Source: Sciurus carolinensis (taxonomy: Eukaryota; Chordata; Mammalia; Rodentia; Sciuridae). From it: a stretch of 64,000 nt of DNA. The notes under the pieces were generated by a model. The model made no database searches, was not told where the DNA came from, and saw only the letters and a list, made by a program, of their open reading frames with translations. The DNA is taken from the NCBI RefSeq assembly GCF_902686445.1, contig NC_062223.1, forward strand, positions 41,324,998 through 41,388,997, read 5' to 3'. The translations under genes and the position numbers were made by a program. Shown here piece after piece: positions 45,885 through 60,023 of this stretch; positions within the stretch are counted from its first letter, which is position 1, and each line of letters opens with the position of its first letter.

Positions 45885-46088
45885 TCCTGGCTACCCTATT
45901 TACCACTTTTTTGACTGTGAGTGAGGTTTCTTAAATTCTCTGTGCCTCTATTTTCTAGTAAATAAGGTGAGAATGATAATATATACTGCATAAATTTCTG
46001 GGAACTAAGTGAGATAATGCACAAAAATATAGTAAGGACTTTGCATAGTTCCTAGCACAAGAGTATAGTCCAATAAAAGTGAATTATA
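45885..46088 (+). repeat. MIR SINE fossil
   Basis: 'ttaaattctctgtgcctcta', 'ttttctagtaaataaggtga', 'gtgagataatgcac' in MIR order. Confidence 0.7.
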
Positions 46089-46194
46089 ATGATTGTGATG
46101 TAATCTAGTCTAGAAGGAAAAATAGAAGTTTGTCAAGGACACAGGAAAGGTAAGGATAAGAACCCCCAAAATGTTATTTGTAAGTCTCAGTGGA

Positions 46195-46400
46195 TGAGAA
46201 TGCTTGGAATGTTCTAGCAATCATGAACCAGAGCTCAGGAAGCAGCTTTGACAGCAATGGGAAGTGAAGGTCAAATGGTATGTAAGACCTGTTCATAAAG
46301 GCCTTCCTTCAGTCCCTGCCAAGGAGTTTGAACTTTACTCCAGGGACACTTTGGAAAGAAAATAATAGGATACAATTTGCGTCTCATAAATATAGTATTA
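46195..46400 (-). repeat. L2 LINE fragment
   Basis: 'aggagtttgaactttactcc' after a degenerate 'cttcagtccctgcc', as in reverse L2. Confidence 0.45.
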
Positions 46401-49045
46401 TCTTCAGAGGCAGGTTGAGTTTCCCAGGAAGCAAATCTAAGTTGGAGACTAGTTGCAGGATATTTATTAAGAGTACACATAGGATTGATCCCTGGGAGAG
46501 AGAGAGAGGAAGGAATTGGGACCGGGCAGGGGGAGAAGTCAGGCTGTAAAGCCCTCACTGTGAGGCTTTCCGGACCCTCAGGGGGATCAGAAACCAGAAT
46601 GCCTTTTAGAGTTGTCCTGGGTTGGGGTCAAAAGTCTAGGAAAGTATACCCTGCATCAATCACTCTGAGGTGTGAACTACTCTGACCTGGGGAGGCCATC
46701 CCAAAAGCTGGGTCAGTAAGTCCTGCTTTGTAGAGGAATTGGGGCACAGCCCGTCCACGTCCACCATTAAAGACAAAGCATGACAATAACCCATCAAGAA
46801 GCCAGGAAAGTAAGCTGAAGGCCTCCCAGCCCTGCCAGGAATATACAGCCAGGTAAAGCAACGTACACATGGATGCACACCGACCCCACACACCAGTGTA
46901 TAAAAATACAAACTTACAAAGAGAACGCTTCATCCTTTTATTCCAAGTATGTATATCCAGGAGCTTCTTCCCTTCCCCCTACGCTTTCTGAGCCTTTCCA
47001 GCAGAGACATTTTTATTTATGATACCTAACCATACCTGTGAAGAAAAACAGCTCAGCTGGGGAAAAATGAGAAGCTCAGCTAGGAATCTTCAAGGCCCCT
47101 CGATATATTTCTTACTTATTTTTCCAGGCAGAAATTTCCATTTATAAAATTTCTGCAGCTCAATTTGTCTTATGTTAGTGTTTCATTATTCCTGTTTTTT
47201 TAAGCACACACATACCCGCGACAAATCATCATTTCCTCTGATTCATGTGTTCAATTAGTGTAGATATTAACTTGAGCTGCCTGACCCATGGCAGTGAGTA
47301 AATGGGCACCTTCGGCTGAAGTTACCTAAACTTCCCAGTATTAAATTAGCCTTCTGCAAGCATCAGATGGCTGGCATGGAGGATGACTGCTTAATGTTTC
47401 CATTTGTGTGATATAGAAGCCTCGATGTGCCCAGTTCCTTTAAGTTTGTAAACTTGCTGCAATGAGCTTAATCACAAGTGACAGTTCAGGAAGGCAGGAT
47501 GAAGCGTCAACATCAGATCTGAAATGCCAAGGACAAGAGTGAAAGAAGACGAAGGACCCAAGGACCCTCCACTGGACGTGTAAGTCCTACAAGGTATTTG
47601 GGACAAGATAACCTATGCCTTCATTTTTCAAAAGGGGAAAAAAATAAATTTGAGAAAGACTGAGTGAATTGTCCAGATGTCTCCATTTGTTGGTGGCAGA
47701 GCTAAGACACAAGTCTCCTGGCATCCGGTGTAGTTACCTCCCTCTACTCCACCTACTGGACAGTAGTAATATGTGGAGAGAGGTGACAGAGAGTGGGAGA
47801 GCAGTGACTGAGATTGGGGATCTCTGATGCCCTCATGGCTGTGGCAAGTCCCATGACTGGGAATGTTTCTGTGCAAGGGCACAGAATGCTTAGCTGCTGT
47901 GGTAATGCCCTGCAGGAGGAGGCTCTGTGCAAGAGCCCTGTCTGCTCTGACCTTGATCTCAGGCACACAGCTCCTTGGAAGGAAGGAATTCTTATGCTAG
48001 ACAACCACAATGTTTCACCAGCTGTGCTTCTCCAGTTTCTGCCCGCCTTACCATAACTTTAAACAATGGACTTTCTTGAGAGCTACACAAAGCTCCTAAT
48101 ACTGCACTTTGCATCTGTGGATTGCAACTACGGAAAAGCTCCATAGGATGTCCTAGTTTCTGTAACTTTCTTGAATATAAAGAATAATGGTTGCATAGTC
48201 TTTAACCTGATAATGAGACACATAAAAATAAAGATTGCTAGCATAACTCTTTAGATCTGCATCTCCATCAGAGCGCAGAGCTCCACCTGATCCCAGCTTA
48301 CTCTTCAAAATCTGTGTCTGTGAATCTTTATTTTCCAATCCCCCTTCTCCCCTCACTGGGCCCGAGAGTTTGGTCACACTGGTCGCGGCAGTAATGGGCT
48401 ATTAGCTCTTTTGCTAGAACTGGAAACATTTCAAGGCACATGTGGGCTGGAAGTTATAAGAAATGGACCATAGCCATTTCCCATTTTCATTTCATGACTC
48501 ACCAATGAAACACTGGATTATTTTAAAGTCATAATGAAAAGTCCCATGAAGCCATAATGGGAAGTGAATCATGGGAAGGCCATCCATGTTGGGGATAGAG
48601 AAATCAATCCCCCATTCATCGAAGACACCAATAGGAGGCCTGCTCCCAGCTGTGTCTTTGGAGAACACGTCCTTACCTCTTGTAAACTGGAATTAGTTCC
48701 ATTCTCCTACATCACTTCTCCCCATTCATTTATTTTCACTTTTCACAGTGGATTGCCATTCATTAGTTTATTTCCTCACTGTTTGTTTATTCTCTTCATC
48801 TCCAGAATAAAAGTTCCAAAAAGGTCAGAGATTTTGTTTCATTTATCCCTCTATACTTAGCATCCCTTAAAGTTAGAAAAAAAACCCTAGTTTTTGAATG
48901 CATGAATGAATGATAAGTGAATGAAAAAATTGGATATAATGATGGTTATTAGCTACGTGATACTACATTCCCCTTTTGAGATATAAAGTACCCTTTCCTT
49001 ACTCATCTCCTTTTCCCACTTTTCCCACTACATCACCCTGTTTCT
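46401..49045. other. non-coding stretch with one L2 piece
   Basis: 48720-48920 resembles an L2 3' end (plus), with 'tccagaataaaagttccaaa' and 'gaatgcatgaatgaatgata'. The rest is unassigned; short frames at 46628-46933 and 47628-48056 are unsupported. Confidence 0.45.
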
Positions 49046-49049
49046 TATG

Positions 49050-49235
49050 GGGGAACAGGTATTGGGGATTGAACCCAGGGGTCCCCTACCATCACACTAT
49101 GTCCCCAGTCTTTTTTTAATTTCTTGAGGCAGGGTCTCCTTAAGTTGCCAAGGCTGCCCCTGAACTTGAAATCCTCCTGTCTCAGCCTACCAAGTCACCA
49201 GGTAACTGTCATATGCCACCACACCTAGCTCCATC
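49050..49235 (-). repeat. B1-ID composite SINE, diverged
   Basis: ID-like half ('ggggattgaacccaggggtc') and B1 half ('gaggcagggtctccttaagt', 'cctcctgtctcagcctacca') in the same order as 36655-36852. Older copy. Confidence 0.75.
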
Positions 49236-49239
49236 CTAT

Positions 49240-52026
49240 TTTTTTTAAATATAGAAACTAAGATGCAGAATGTTTGCATTTCTATCCTTTATTACACAGC
49301 AATTTAGAGACAGCACTAGAATTAAACACTAAATTCCTAGGCTTCCATCTCTTTCCACAGGACTACACTGTCTTACGTGCTCTTTGGGTTCTTGTCCCAC
49401 TTACACATACATATGTGTTTACAGGACATTTCTCTGTTTAAATATGTACATGTATTTACTACACCAAGCAGAAAGAAGAGAGTTTGTAGAAATACATTTG
49501 TTCGGTGAGCCACTACCTCTCATATACTTCTCTGGGAAAAAAATTCTAAAAAACATATATAAGTTTAAGAAACTCTACCCACTTTGTGCCCCTGTGGATA
49601 TTCACAATGTACGTTAGAAATCAGGGCTCTGTCATGACGCTAATTCATTTTGTTAGATTCCATTTTTTCAAATTTATTTGCTCAAGGGAACCTTTTTTCT
49701 TTTAACCTGACACTTGTTCACATCTCTTATAACCAGTGTTCCAAGGCATAGTTTGGAAAAGGCTAAGACAGAAGCTCCTAAGAGCAATATAGACTCTCTG
49801 ATGGAGATGTGACTCTCACATAAACCCTGTGGTTACACTTATCAGGAGCTCCAACCTCATGAACAGCACTACCTGGGTCATGTTTAAGCAAGTTAAGCTT
49901 CAACCTGAGTACTTTTAGGCAAGTGACAAAACCAGGGGAAAAAGTAACACACGGAAAGGAAAAACCAATGAAGGGCCAGAGAACCTCCATGTTCCTGGCT
50001 TTGTCACAGTCCTGTTGACTGAATGGGATGCTTGTCTGGATGCGTGAACCCTTTTCTTTTCTCTCACAAGGCTCACTAAGCTTTAATGATCAATCTAATT
50101 TCAAAAACATATCTTGAAAAGAACCATGACCAAGCAGACAGCCATCTGGCTATTAAGACAACAGCAGTGAGTTTTCTGTTTAAAATTAGAATTCTCCATC
50201 TCCAAACCTCTGGTTCCCTTTTTCCAGAACTGCAACCCAAGTGATTCTCCTTATAAGTCTTAATTTATACTCAGAGTTTTGCAGCATCTCAATCTCTACT
50301 CCTTCTCTAGATGTGACCTTAGGTGAGCTGACTGATTAGTCTGTGCCTCCTCATTTGTAACACAGGTTGTGCAAGGAATAATTAGTTGCTGCATGTAAAA
50401 TCTTCATAAGATGTCTGGCATATATGTTTATCTCTCAACATATTATTTTTGCTATTATTTTTATGGTCGCCATCATCAACATCATCATCATTATGTTAAC
50501 TCTCCTTGGATGATTAGTTTTTAATTTATCACTTTGATATTTTATTCTCTACCTAAGCAGAAGTAGAGTTATTATCATTCCCACTTAAAAGACTGAATCC
50601 CAGGAACAAAGGCAAAATGAAAGAAATGTGGAACTCATATACATTATTTGTTAACAAGTAATTAGGAAACTAATTAGTAAGAAAAGGACTGAATGAATAA
50701 TTATTTGAAATGACTATAGAAGTGTAATGATCCTAATTAATAAATTAATTTGCTTACTGTTCATTTAAATTGCCAATTTCAGCCCATATGTAAACAAACA
50801 TTCATCCTGATTATTGGCATAGACATTCAAAAAGAGAATCACTATGGCAACAAAATGGTCGTTGCCAAAAACCATAACCATAAATTTTGTTTAAACTAAT
50901 CAATCATCATCTTTCAGGAATGCTTCAAAAACAATAGAGACCAATAAAATGCAAGGATCTACTGTGTACCACCCAATAACATTTAAACCCACCTCTATTT
51001 TGCATTTATATTGATCATCAGCGACTATGAATCAGGACCAAGCTAGGCATGCAGGAGGCTCATAAGCCAGCCTAGCACAGCATGGCGCAAGTGCAGCTTA
51101 GAGTGAGGTCAGGGAGAGTCAGTTAGAACAAGATAGCTCACCAGGTGCTGCAGTGAGTGCTCTAAGGCCACAGCAGTCACACTGAAATGCATTTTTTTCT
51201 GATCATTCCATTAATAAGCATAATTGTTCTGTCTCTCAGAACCACAGGAAGTCAATGCAAAGTGATTTTGAGAGAGGTGGAATTAGTTTACATGTTCTAG
51301 AATGGTAGAGCCTTCTTATCTTTTTCCTTCCACCCAATTCTCACTGGTGTAGGGCAGGGGGATTATTTGTGTCCATGGGACTGACATCCATGTTATATCT
51401 TCTCCTTTGATGGAAACTCCATAGGATGTGCTGATCCCCAGAAGTAAGTGTCCCAAGGTTATATGAAAATAATCAATCTTGATACATGTCTTACTCCATA
51501 TGTATTTCATATAATACAACATTTCAGTGTTGAAGACTCCGTGGGATGTATTTCCTCAGGGGAAAATTGTGACAATTTATAACTTTCAAGACCTGAAAGA
51601 ATATTAAAATACGGCTATGATGACCTTATTTTCCAAACCAAAAATCAGGACACAGAGTCTAACGAAGGACTTTTTTTCCACTTCTGGGAATTTAAGCTGT
51701 CTGAGAGATATAGTTAAGTGCCAAAATATTGGCATTTCTGGGACATTGATAGTATATGGAAACAACAGAAAAGCATAGTTGAAATGAAGACTGCCCTGGA
51801 AAACTCAAGAAATATCAACCTAATTAATTTGCATAAGATACAGAGCAGTGAGACCTGTGGAAACTAAGAGCAGAGGAGTGGATAGAAGAGTTTTTGAGAG
51901 TTCAAGGAGAGATCAAAGTAATCCTGAATGTCCTTAGGTTCAGAACAAAAGACGGAAAATGAAACAGAAACTATTCTCCTTGTATAGTATCATTGACCCA
52001 AGTAAATCGATTCCTTTTATCCTCCG

Positions 52027-52028
<2 letters not shown>
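49240..52028. other. non-coding stretch, nothing recognised
   Basis: AT-rich, several A+T runs. No gene. Confidence 0.45.
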
Positions 52029-52073
<45 letters not shown>

Positions 52074-52081
52074 TGTGTGTA
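52029..52081 (+). repeat. (GT)n microsatellite
   Basis: About 25 GT units with one TATG interruption. Confidence 0.95.
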
Positions 52082-53496
52082 TTTCAAGGTACTAGAACGA
52101 GTATGTCACTGGGATCAACTATGTAGACGCATAGACGCATAATGTGTCTACATCCATATTTTCTGTTAGGCTCTTTTGCTTACAAGTATCAGAGAACCAC
52201 TGAGGTTAGCTTAACAATGGCATGTGTCCATTCTCTGGAGAATGAATGGGTGTGTCTTTATTAGGCCTCTCCTTCCACATCAACTTCAATACTAACAGAA
52301 ACCAACTTAGACTTGCAGGTGTTCTAAGTTCCAAATATAAATTCTCAGGGGATTATCCAAGTGACTGCTTGCATTTCTAGACTCCCTTACAGCTATGTGT
52401 TCCATAGAGCCCAGTTCCTGTCAATAGAGATAAGGGGACATCTGAGCTTATTTCCTCCCAGGTAAAAGAAAGAAGATGAACTTCAGTTATATTCTTGCTG
52501 AATCTCCCATTCTCCTCCTCCCTCTCTTCCCTTCCTCCCCGTCTCCCTCTCTGTGTCATTCATGCTAGCACCAGGAACACACAGGTAGCTTTCCGCCTTG
52601 CCCTCTGGACATAATTGCATAAGAAAGAGATTTCTTGGGCTGCATAAGAAATATTGTAAATATGAAAAATATGGGAAGTGAAGAGAAATGCAGAGATGCT
52701 AAAACGACACCTTGACACCACAGAACTAAGGAATGAACAGGAGGATTGCCTCCCTCCAGGCTTCTTTGGTTAAAAAAGAAAGTGTCCTTTGGGTTAAATC
52801 TCTAATGGGTGAGTTTTCTTTTACCTTCAGACAAAATAATTTCCAATCACACAAGGAAATCATTTTGGTATTTGTGGTAGAGTGCACATAAGATTCTCTC
52901 AGGCAAAAGGGGTGTATTAGCCACCTACCCTTTGCAAACCATGGTAGGAATATGGAACATGTACCAAGCAAAGTTTCTTCACAGGATTGGAGGAAAGCAG
53001 AAAACCAATAGTAAGCCCGCCACGTGGAGGGGCCTGCTGAATGTGCTGGCCAGCGCAGCTGCTGGAGGGAGGGGCTGCTAGGGACTGCAGCGGAAGGGAG
53101 GCTTCCTGAGCTAGGCTGCAGCCACACAGGTGGTAAGCAGATGGAGAAGACCTAGAAGGGAAAGTCAAGCAAGGGAAGCTCTGTGAGCAATGATGGTGGC
53201 ATGGCTTTACAACTTTATAAAACAGGCTGCGAAAAGCAAGTTCATCAACACAGCTCCAGAAAGGGAGCTGGTTAGCACTGGGTCCCAGGTGCTATTCTTT
53301 TCAATACAAAGCCCACAGGTATAAAAACATGATAGAAAGGAAGGGAAGGAGCACCCACCCTCTCAGAAGGCATAAATCACAGTCATGATCAGGCTAAAGG
53401 TAATAATAATAATGAACATTGGAAGTACTCACTATGGTGAACACATTGCACAAATTATCCCCATAATTTTTTTAAGAGAGGGGAAACTAAGTGCCT
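52082..53496. other. non-coding stretch, nothing recognised
   Basis: The frame at 52726-53127 (minus) covers a GC-richer patch (52980-53110) but shows no domain. Confidence 0.45.
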
Positions 53497-53586
53497 TTAT
53501 TTTATTTTTATGCGGTGCTTGGGATCAAACCCAGGGCTTCACACATGCTAGGCGAACGCTCTACCACTGAACTATAGCCCCAGCCC
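53497..53586 (-). repeat. ID SINE
   Basis: On the minus strand GGGGCTATAGTTCAGTGGTA, GAGCGTTCGCCTAGCATGTG, CTGGGTTTGATCCCAAGCAC, then an A-rich tail. This is the rodent ID element, tRNA-derived, with recognisable A and B boxes of the RNA polymerase III promoter. Confidence 0.92.
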
Positions 53587-54655
53587 TTATTCCTGCAATT
53601 CTCAATACAATATTACTTAAAGGAATTACATCTTCAATCACCACGGGTAATAGTTAAGATTCAACAGTATGTTTAAACTCCTGCATCAGTAAGGGACAGA
53701 ATCAGGTTGCAAACTCAGGTCTCTCTCATTCTGGTACTTATTTGAGCCTGGGCTGGCTGCCATGTCTGGGGCTTGCCCTGACCTCTGACCTTGCCTTTAC
53801 CCCAGTGCCCACCACACTGATTTGCCAACCTCTCCCATATACTAGATGTCAGACTAACGAAGGAGGGGCAGACCTGTGACCTCTGTCACAAACCCCAATG
53901 CCTAGCAGAGTTCAGGGACCCCAGTCACAGTGACAAGTTTTCCTGAATGAATGACAGTCTTCACACTCCAGTGTTGGGTTGACAGATAGATGGAGATTAT
54001 CTTGAGGTTAATGGCACAACAGGCCAGTGGGGCTGTACAGAACAAAGAGAAGGGTGTAGGCTCTGGCCAACTCAGCTGAGAAGGCTCCTTCATCACAGCC
54101 TCTGGGACCAGATGGAATTTTACGCAGGGAATGAAGCTTTTATACAAGATCAGACAATAAGGCTGGTCAGCACCTGCAGGACTCTAGCCAGACCTCTGCG
54201 CCCTGCTGCAACATCCACAGGGAGCCACTGAGGGTGAAAAGGGCAAAGGTGAGCCCAAGAGAATCAGCTGGGAGATGATTACCATTCAGTGACTGCTCTT
54301 CATTGCCAGAGGCCAGCCCTGAAGGCAGTCAGTTTAAATTATAGCCAGGCAGAGTGAAATCAGAGGAAAGGAAAGATGCTTTATCCACAATACTCACCAA
54401 CAAAAATTCATCCCAGTTGGCACTGAGCACTTCTATGTCCCAGGCAACCCGAGGCAGTCAGAGAAGGCAAGCTCCCTGAGGCCAAGTCCCATTGGGCAGA
54501 CCACTAAAGCAACCACTAACGATTCGAAGGTTTGGTTGACTTGCTAGAGACATTCTACAGGCACGCCCTACCAAGAGAGGGTGCCTCTCCTATTCATTTC
54601 CACCAGCTTTCCATGAGCACTTCCGTGGTACCAAGCGCTGGACCAGGCATAGTGG
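53587..54655. other. non-coding stretch, nothing recognised
   Basis: No gene or nameable repeat. Confidence 0.45.
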
Positions 54656-54657
54656 TT

Positions 54658-54785
54658 GCTAAGGTTTGAATATGGTTAGTGTACCTCAAGGGTCCATTAG
54701 GAGTAATAGGTATGGTCCCCAGTGGAGCTTGAGATGTAGGAGAAAGTTGGGAATTGCTCTAATTACATCAATGAGTGGGTTAAGG
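54658..54785 (+). repeat. MaLR LTR fragment (MST-like 5' end)
   Basis: 'tgctaaggtttgaatatggt', 'ggtatggtccccagtggagc' and 'gagatgtaggagaaagttgg'. Confidence 0.6.
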
Positions 54786-54894
54786 GGAAAATGACCTAGT
54801 ACACAAATATAAGAACTTGTTTTATAAAGGAATGTGAACATTTGATCAATAATAATAATGCTAAAGTAGCATCTGTGGAAAGAGGCTGGGAAGG

Positions 54895-55045
54895 ACTAAA
54901 TGGGACTATGGTTATCTGAGCTTCAGATTCCTCATTTATAATGTAGCACACTAGGGCTGTTGGAAGGCCTAAATTAAATAATTTTTGTTAAGTATTTAAA
55001 ATTAAGTCATACAGTAGATGCTCAATAAATAAGTACATGAGTGAA
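54895..55045 (+). repeat. MIR SINE fragment
   Basis: 'cttcagattcctcatttata', 'gatgctcaataaataagtac'. Confidence 0.6.
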
Positions 55046-58000
55046 TCAGTCAGAATGGTCAGGAAAGTGGAGGCCCCTCAGTCTATGAGTAGGCTTACAG
55101 ATAGGGTTTAGAGGCTTACCCAGCCACTGAAAGAGCCAGTGAGGGTCACCAACAAGCAGCTTAAGTGGTACCACTCATTAGCAGACAGGTTCTAGTAGCA
55201 GAACTACGTAAGAAAAGAAGGCTGGGAATGTGATTCTTGAATATTCCACAAGGCAGAAGAATTGTAGAAGGAGCTAACAGTAACACTAGGTTGACCTCAG
55301 ACATCCCAGGGTAGATCTTCCCCATTTTTCACTTGACAACCAGGAAGCTCATGCACAAATTTAGTGTACAATATCATTAACTCTAGCTTTTCCTATATGC
55401 TTTCCAATTTCTTTATTTCTAGGACCTCTCATACATACATATATATATACACATATGTACATGTTTCTGCTGGAAATTATTGAATATCATTAAATAATTT
55501 CATGAAGTGTATACACATGTCTTTGTTTACTTACTACTGATCTATTTGAAATAATCATCATTTATAACAACAAGGGAACATCCTAAGTCATGAGAAGAAA
55601 ATTTTCTTTCATTATCATGGCCAATTTAATATTTTATTTATAAATTATTAAGTTTCTGATTATTATGTATATTATCCATACACATACCTGGTGTGTTCCC
55701 TTTTAAAATGTATTTCAAGAGAAAAATATGCTCACGGGCAATTCTGTGATAAATAATGCACATTGATCAAAAGTACCCATTCTGAAAACCCATTAGATAT
55801 ATTGATCTTATTTTAAAAGAGAATCTGCTGCTGATAGAGCAAAGGGATTCACTACTTGCAAGAATAATGAAAACAGATGCAAACTAAATGAGTCTCCAGG
55901 CATCCCAAGGACCAATGGAAAAGATTAAAGAGTGAATGGTATCATGAAAATCAGATTATATCTGCTTATATTACTGAGCTGGTGACTTAAGGATCATTAG
56001 ATGAACCATTTAGATGGAATTGGCTGCCTGCTAGGACATCCTGCCTGCCATCAATAGCAAGTATGTCTACAGAAACTGTGTTCAGAGAGTGCCCAAGACG
56101 TGAGAAATAGACACCCAGTGATCTTGGAAGAGATTACACTGGCACCATCCAACCAGTTAGTTCTTAACTGGATTCCAGTCTTGTATACCAGCATGGTGTC
56201 CCTCTATTCAAAACTGGCATGGTTTCCCAGAGAGCTGCTCCTGCCTGTTCCTTCTGATATACCAGAGTCTGTCTCTAAAGCCTGGCACTATGGCATGGAC
56301 CCTGAGCACATTTCCAGGATACAAATGCTTTTCCTGACTTCCATGCTATACCTAACCTTAAATTCGCCTTCTCTGGGATTCACACTCCTATGAAGGCCTC
56401 ATTAGTTTTCCTTGGATCCCCTGCTGTCTCTTCCTGTCAATGTTTGCTCTCTGCCTAGACTATAAATTATCATTGCTTCTCCTTTGGACAAGGTATTTTG
56501 CCCCCAGCCGGACCTCTGCTGTGAGTACCTGTAACTGGGCCAGGTGCTCAAGGCCTGTTTATGCCTGAGAATCAGCTCTAGAGACAGACACATGCCTCTC
56601 TGTTTTCATTGGTCACTCATGTCCACAGATTCCTTAACAAATCTTGGGGGTTTTATAGCTGAATATTTGCATTTTGTTTTAGATACGCATTTCTGCAACT
56701 TTTTATGCAAGTTCATATCATGCTGTTTCTGGATGAACATTTCACTTTTTTAACCACTATATATAGTTCTCCTGTGGGATTCTTTTTTTTTTTTTAACTC
56801 AAACTGAGAATGTGTCTTTCCTACTGATTGAAATATCTATCTGTGCCCCAGTCTAATAAACCATATTAGCCACAGTGTAGACATTTGAATTGACTTGTCA
56901 AACCCACCAGGGGTATCAAAGCATCTCTGCCTCTGCGAACTGTGGGAATATATTAAGTATACTTGGTCCTTACACTTGACAGTTGATTGTATTCTTTTCC
57001 TTAGATTCCCTTAACTAGTTCTCTCAAACCTGATCCCTGTTAGGCCCAAAGTTACCATTTCAAAACGAATATTTTACATTATCCTCTCTAAAATGTAAAT
57101 GTTTGTATGTCTGTTCTACCAAAATCTTTAAAGAAATACCCTGCCAATTTAAAGCAAAATTGGAAAGACAGGAGAACATTAAGTGTTTGGGAGAGAATTC
57201 ACTGATCTGTCTTTTATATAAAGGATGATTCATTCTAGAAGTGTGGTCATCTATTTTCTTCCTCCGCTAGGAGGGGTCACATTGAATACTTCGGACTAGC
57301 CTGCAGAGCTCACACACCATTCATTGGGTGAAGCCATTGTATCTGACTTTGAACACTATCATCAGTAGGTTACAGATTATAGAGCTTCATGTAACTTCAT
57401 TTCTTTCTTAGTCCAACCCAGTGAGAGTCCATACTGGTAGGGGTCTCTTAATATAATTCCTCTTGAAAATCTGGACACCCAAGTAAATATACTATAAATA
57501 AGACCTTGTCACAGTAAACCCCACAACATCTCTTAGCTTAGTGGCAGCTGTTGGCCTTCAATTTAAAAACTGGGTGATATAACTTGGTTATAATGCAGGA
57601 GTTTAAACATGGGCACAGGTGTCATGTTGGAAACACCAGAGTGTGAGCAACATCTAGCAATAGGAGGAAGCATTACCGGGTTACTTGTGCATGAACAGAA
57701 CCTGCCCCGAGAGCCTGGCAGATCTTTCTATAAACTCTGAGTGCAATAAAGTCAGCGCCATGAAAAGAAGAGCTGGGAGCTTGTGTGTCAAAGCTTGCAT
57801 GGTGGGCAGTGCCATTGCTGCTGCACCTGCTGCAACCAACTGGAAAAACTGAAGTATGCCCTTACCTGGGCACTGTTCCCAATGCCTCTGACATCTGCAA
57901 GCCACCAAGGCACTGCTACTTCTTAAGGTAAATTTTGTTAATGGAGCCACACTTTCTCATCATCATAATAGTATATGCCAGATGCAACTCTGCTAAAGCC

Positions 58001-59380
58001 ATTTTCAGGTAGAACCAGAGCTTTGATGAGTCCTACAAACCACAAGATTATAGCACTAGCATCTTGTGCATGGTTCTGGGGGACATTTCTACCCAACATT
58101 AACACCATAACATCTGGCACAAACTCAAAAGAGTCACTGCAAAGGGTGCAAAATGGAGCCTTACTGCCTACAGGCTGGTTAATTGGAGCATATAATCCCA
58201 TAGTAAATGCTAAGTTCAGTTGGTCTTTAGAATGGTGGTCCTTTTGCGGGAGCCCAACCACAGACAGCGAAACCAAAGCATGGCTCTCCTCTACTTAAAA
58301 AAGCGGTCCTCTCTGATTGAAAATGTGACTTTGTTGGAACACACATGGAACAGTGAGGAAGGGGAAGAAATTGACTGCAACCAATCTGGTTATACAAATT
58401 AGTCCTGGGCATCATAATAGTGACTTTTGTGAAAATCATATCACCCTAAACCCAAGGTCCTATTGAGTCTGCTTTTCAGGTATCATTTCTGATCTCAACT
58501 GACACTCATGGAGCATTCCAGATGGTATAATAATCAGTGTAAAGGCTTATAAAATGTAATTCTTGGCCCCAAATATCACAGATAGAATTTCTCTGGAAAT
58601 AGAGTACCAGATGGAGATTTGCATTCAGAAAATTTGTTGAAGCATATTACCTGGGACCAACACCCGGGAGGGAAGGAGGAAAAAGAGGAAGGGAGGCCGG
58701 CAGAAGAGCAGACCAGCACCAGGGAGAAGTTAAGCTACAATGCACTCACAACAAAGGCTTCAGTGGTCCCACAGAAGGCAAGAGGCCAAGATGACCCCAG
58801 AAGTTGTCTCAAATAGAGGCAAGACAGCCAGGTCTGAGTAGCACACTTCAGCTAAGGAAAATTCCTGTGACATCAGGTACCTCATCTTGAAAAGGAGCAA
58901 GGGGACCCAGGTAGCACACGGCAGCATCCACTACATCCAACATGAGTGCAGACCAGCTTGTTTCTAAATTAAGCGAAGGGTCCTAATGCTTTTCTGTCAC
59001 CCAATCCAAGCACTGAACATTAAAGCTACTATGAGATCCTTAAATGAGTCATTTACTTTTAAAAGACACAATAAAATCTTTGCTGTGATCGTGACTTAAT
59101 TTTTCTTTCTGGAGGACAATTTTGCAAAATTATCCTCTGAAGAAGATGGAGGCAGACTCTTGACTAAGTTAAATGAACTAAGTGTGAAATCAATGGTACT
59201 AAAGAGCAGTTCACCCATTTCTCCTCCTTACATTCAGGACTTCCCTAGCAAGGCGTCTTCCAGAAAATGAAGCGCAAATATTTTTTCTGCAGCACCCTGA
59301 GATCACAGCCCCTGATATCTGTCCTGCTAGACTAAATGATGGCGATTCACCAGTAATGTCTGCTAAGCAATTTTTATGTG
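55046..59380. other. non-coding stretch; unexplained paired open frames at 57681-58276 (minus)
   Basis: Mostly AT-rich and unassigned. Two minus-strand frames (57938-58276, 112 codons; 57681-57950, 89 codons) overlap in different phases and could be a broken processed gene copy, but I recognise neither product and see no poly(A) tail. Open frames also run on the plus strand here. Confidence 0.4.
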
Positions 59381-59384
59381 TCTG

Positions 59385-59580
59385 GAGCTGTTATGAGTGC
59401 TCTGTATGCATTATCACCACTAATCTCTTAAATAACTTAATGAGGTAGGTATTGTTATTACTACCATCATTACACAGAGGAGAAAACTAATTTACAGAAA
59501 AGTTAAGTAACCAACTCAAGGTCATGCAGATTATGCATGGCAGAGTCCAAATTGCAAATCATAAGACCCAAAGTGTATCG
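59385..59580 (-). repeat. MIR SINE fossil
   Basis: 'atgaggtaggtattgttatt', 'cacagaggagaaaactaatt', 'accaactcaaggtcatgcag'. Confidence 0.8.
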
Positions 59581-59591
59581 CTAAAAGTAGT

Positions 59592-60018
59592 TGTTTTAGT
59601 CAGTTTTTATTGCCACTGTGACCAAAACACCTGATAGAAACAACTTTGCAGGAGAAAAAGTTTATTTGGAACTCACAATTTTGGAGGTCTCGGTCCATAG
59701 ATGACCGATTTCATTGCTCTGGGCACAAGGTGAGGCAGAACATTAAGGCAGAAGGGCGTGGAAGAGGAAAGCAGCTCAGGATATGGCACAAGGAAACAAA
59801 GACAGAGAGAGATTCCCTCACCAGGGACAAAATATATAGCCCAAAGGCTCACCCCCATTGATCTACCCCCTCTAGGAAAACCCTATCTGCTTATAGCTAC
59901 CGACCAATTAATCCACTCAAGTTCATTAATGCACTGATTAGATTAAGGCTTTCATAACTCATTTGTCTCTAAACTTTCTTGCAGCTTCTAGGGGACCCCT
60001 CATATCTAAACCATAACA
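59592..60018 (-). repeat. MaLR (MST/THE1-like) solo LTR, copy B
   Basis: 427 bp, TGTTTTAGTCAG ... AAACCATAACA; similar throughout to 16347-16781 and in the same orientation. 5-bp flanks GTAGT (59587-59591) and GTTGT (60019-60023) differ at one base, a plausible aged target duplication of the MaLR size. Confidence 0.85.
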
Positions 60019-60023
60019 GTTGT

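Noticed and set aside
57681..58439. Overlapping minus-strand frames of 112, 89 and 70 codons that might be a processed pseudogene
   Set aside because: I recognise no protein family, the frames change phase, plus-strand frames are equally long, and no poly(A) tail or target duplication is visible.
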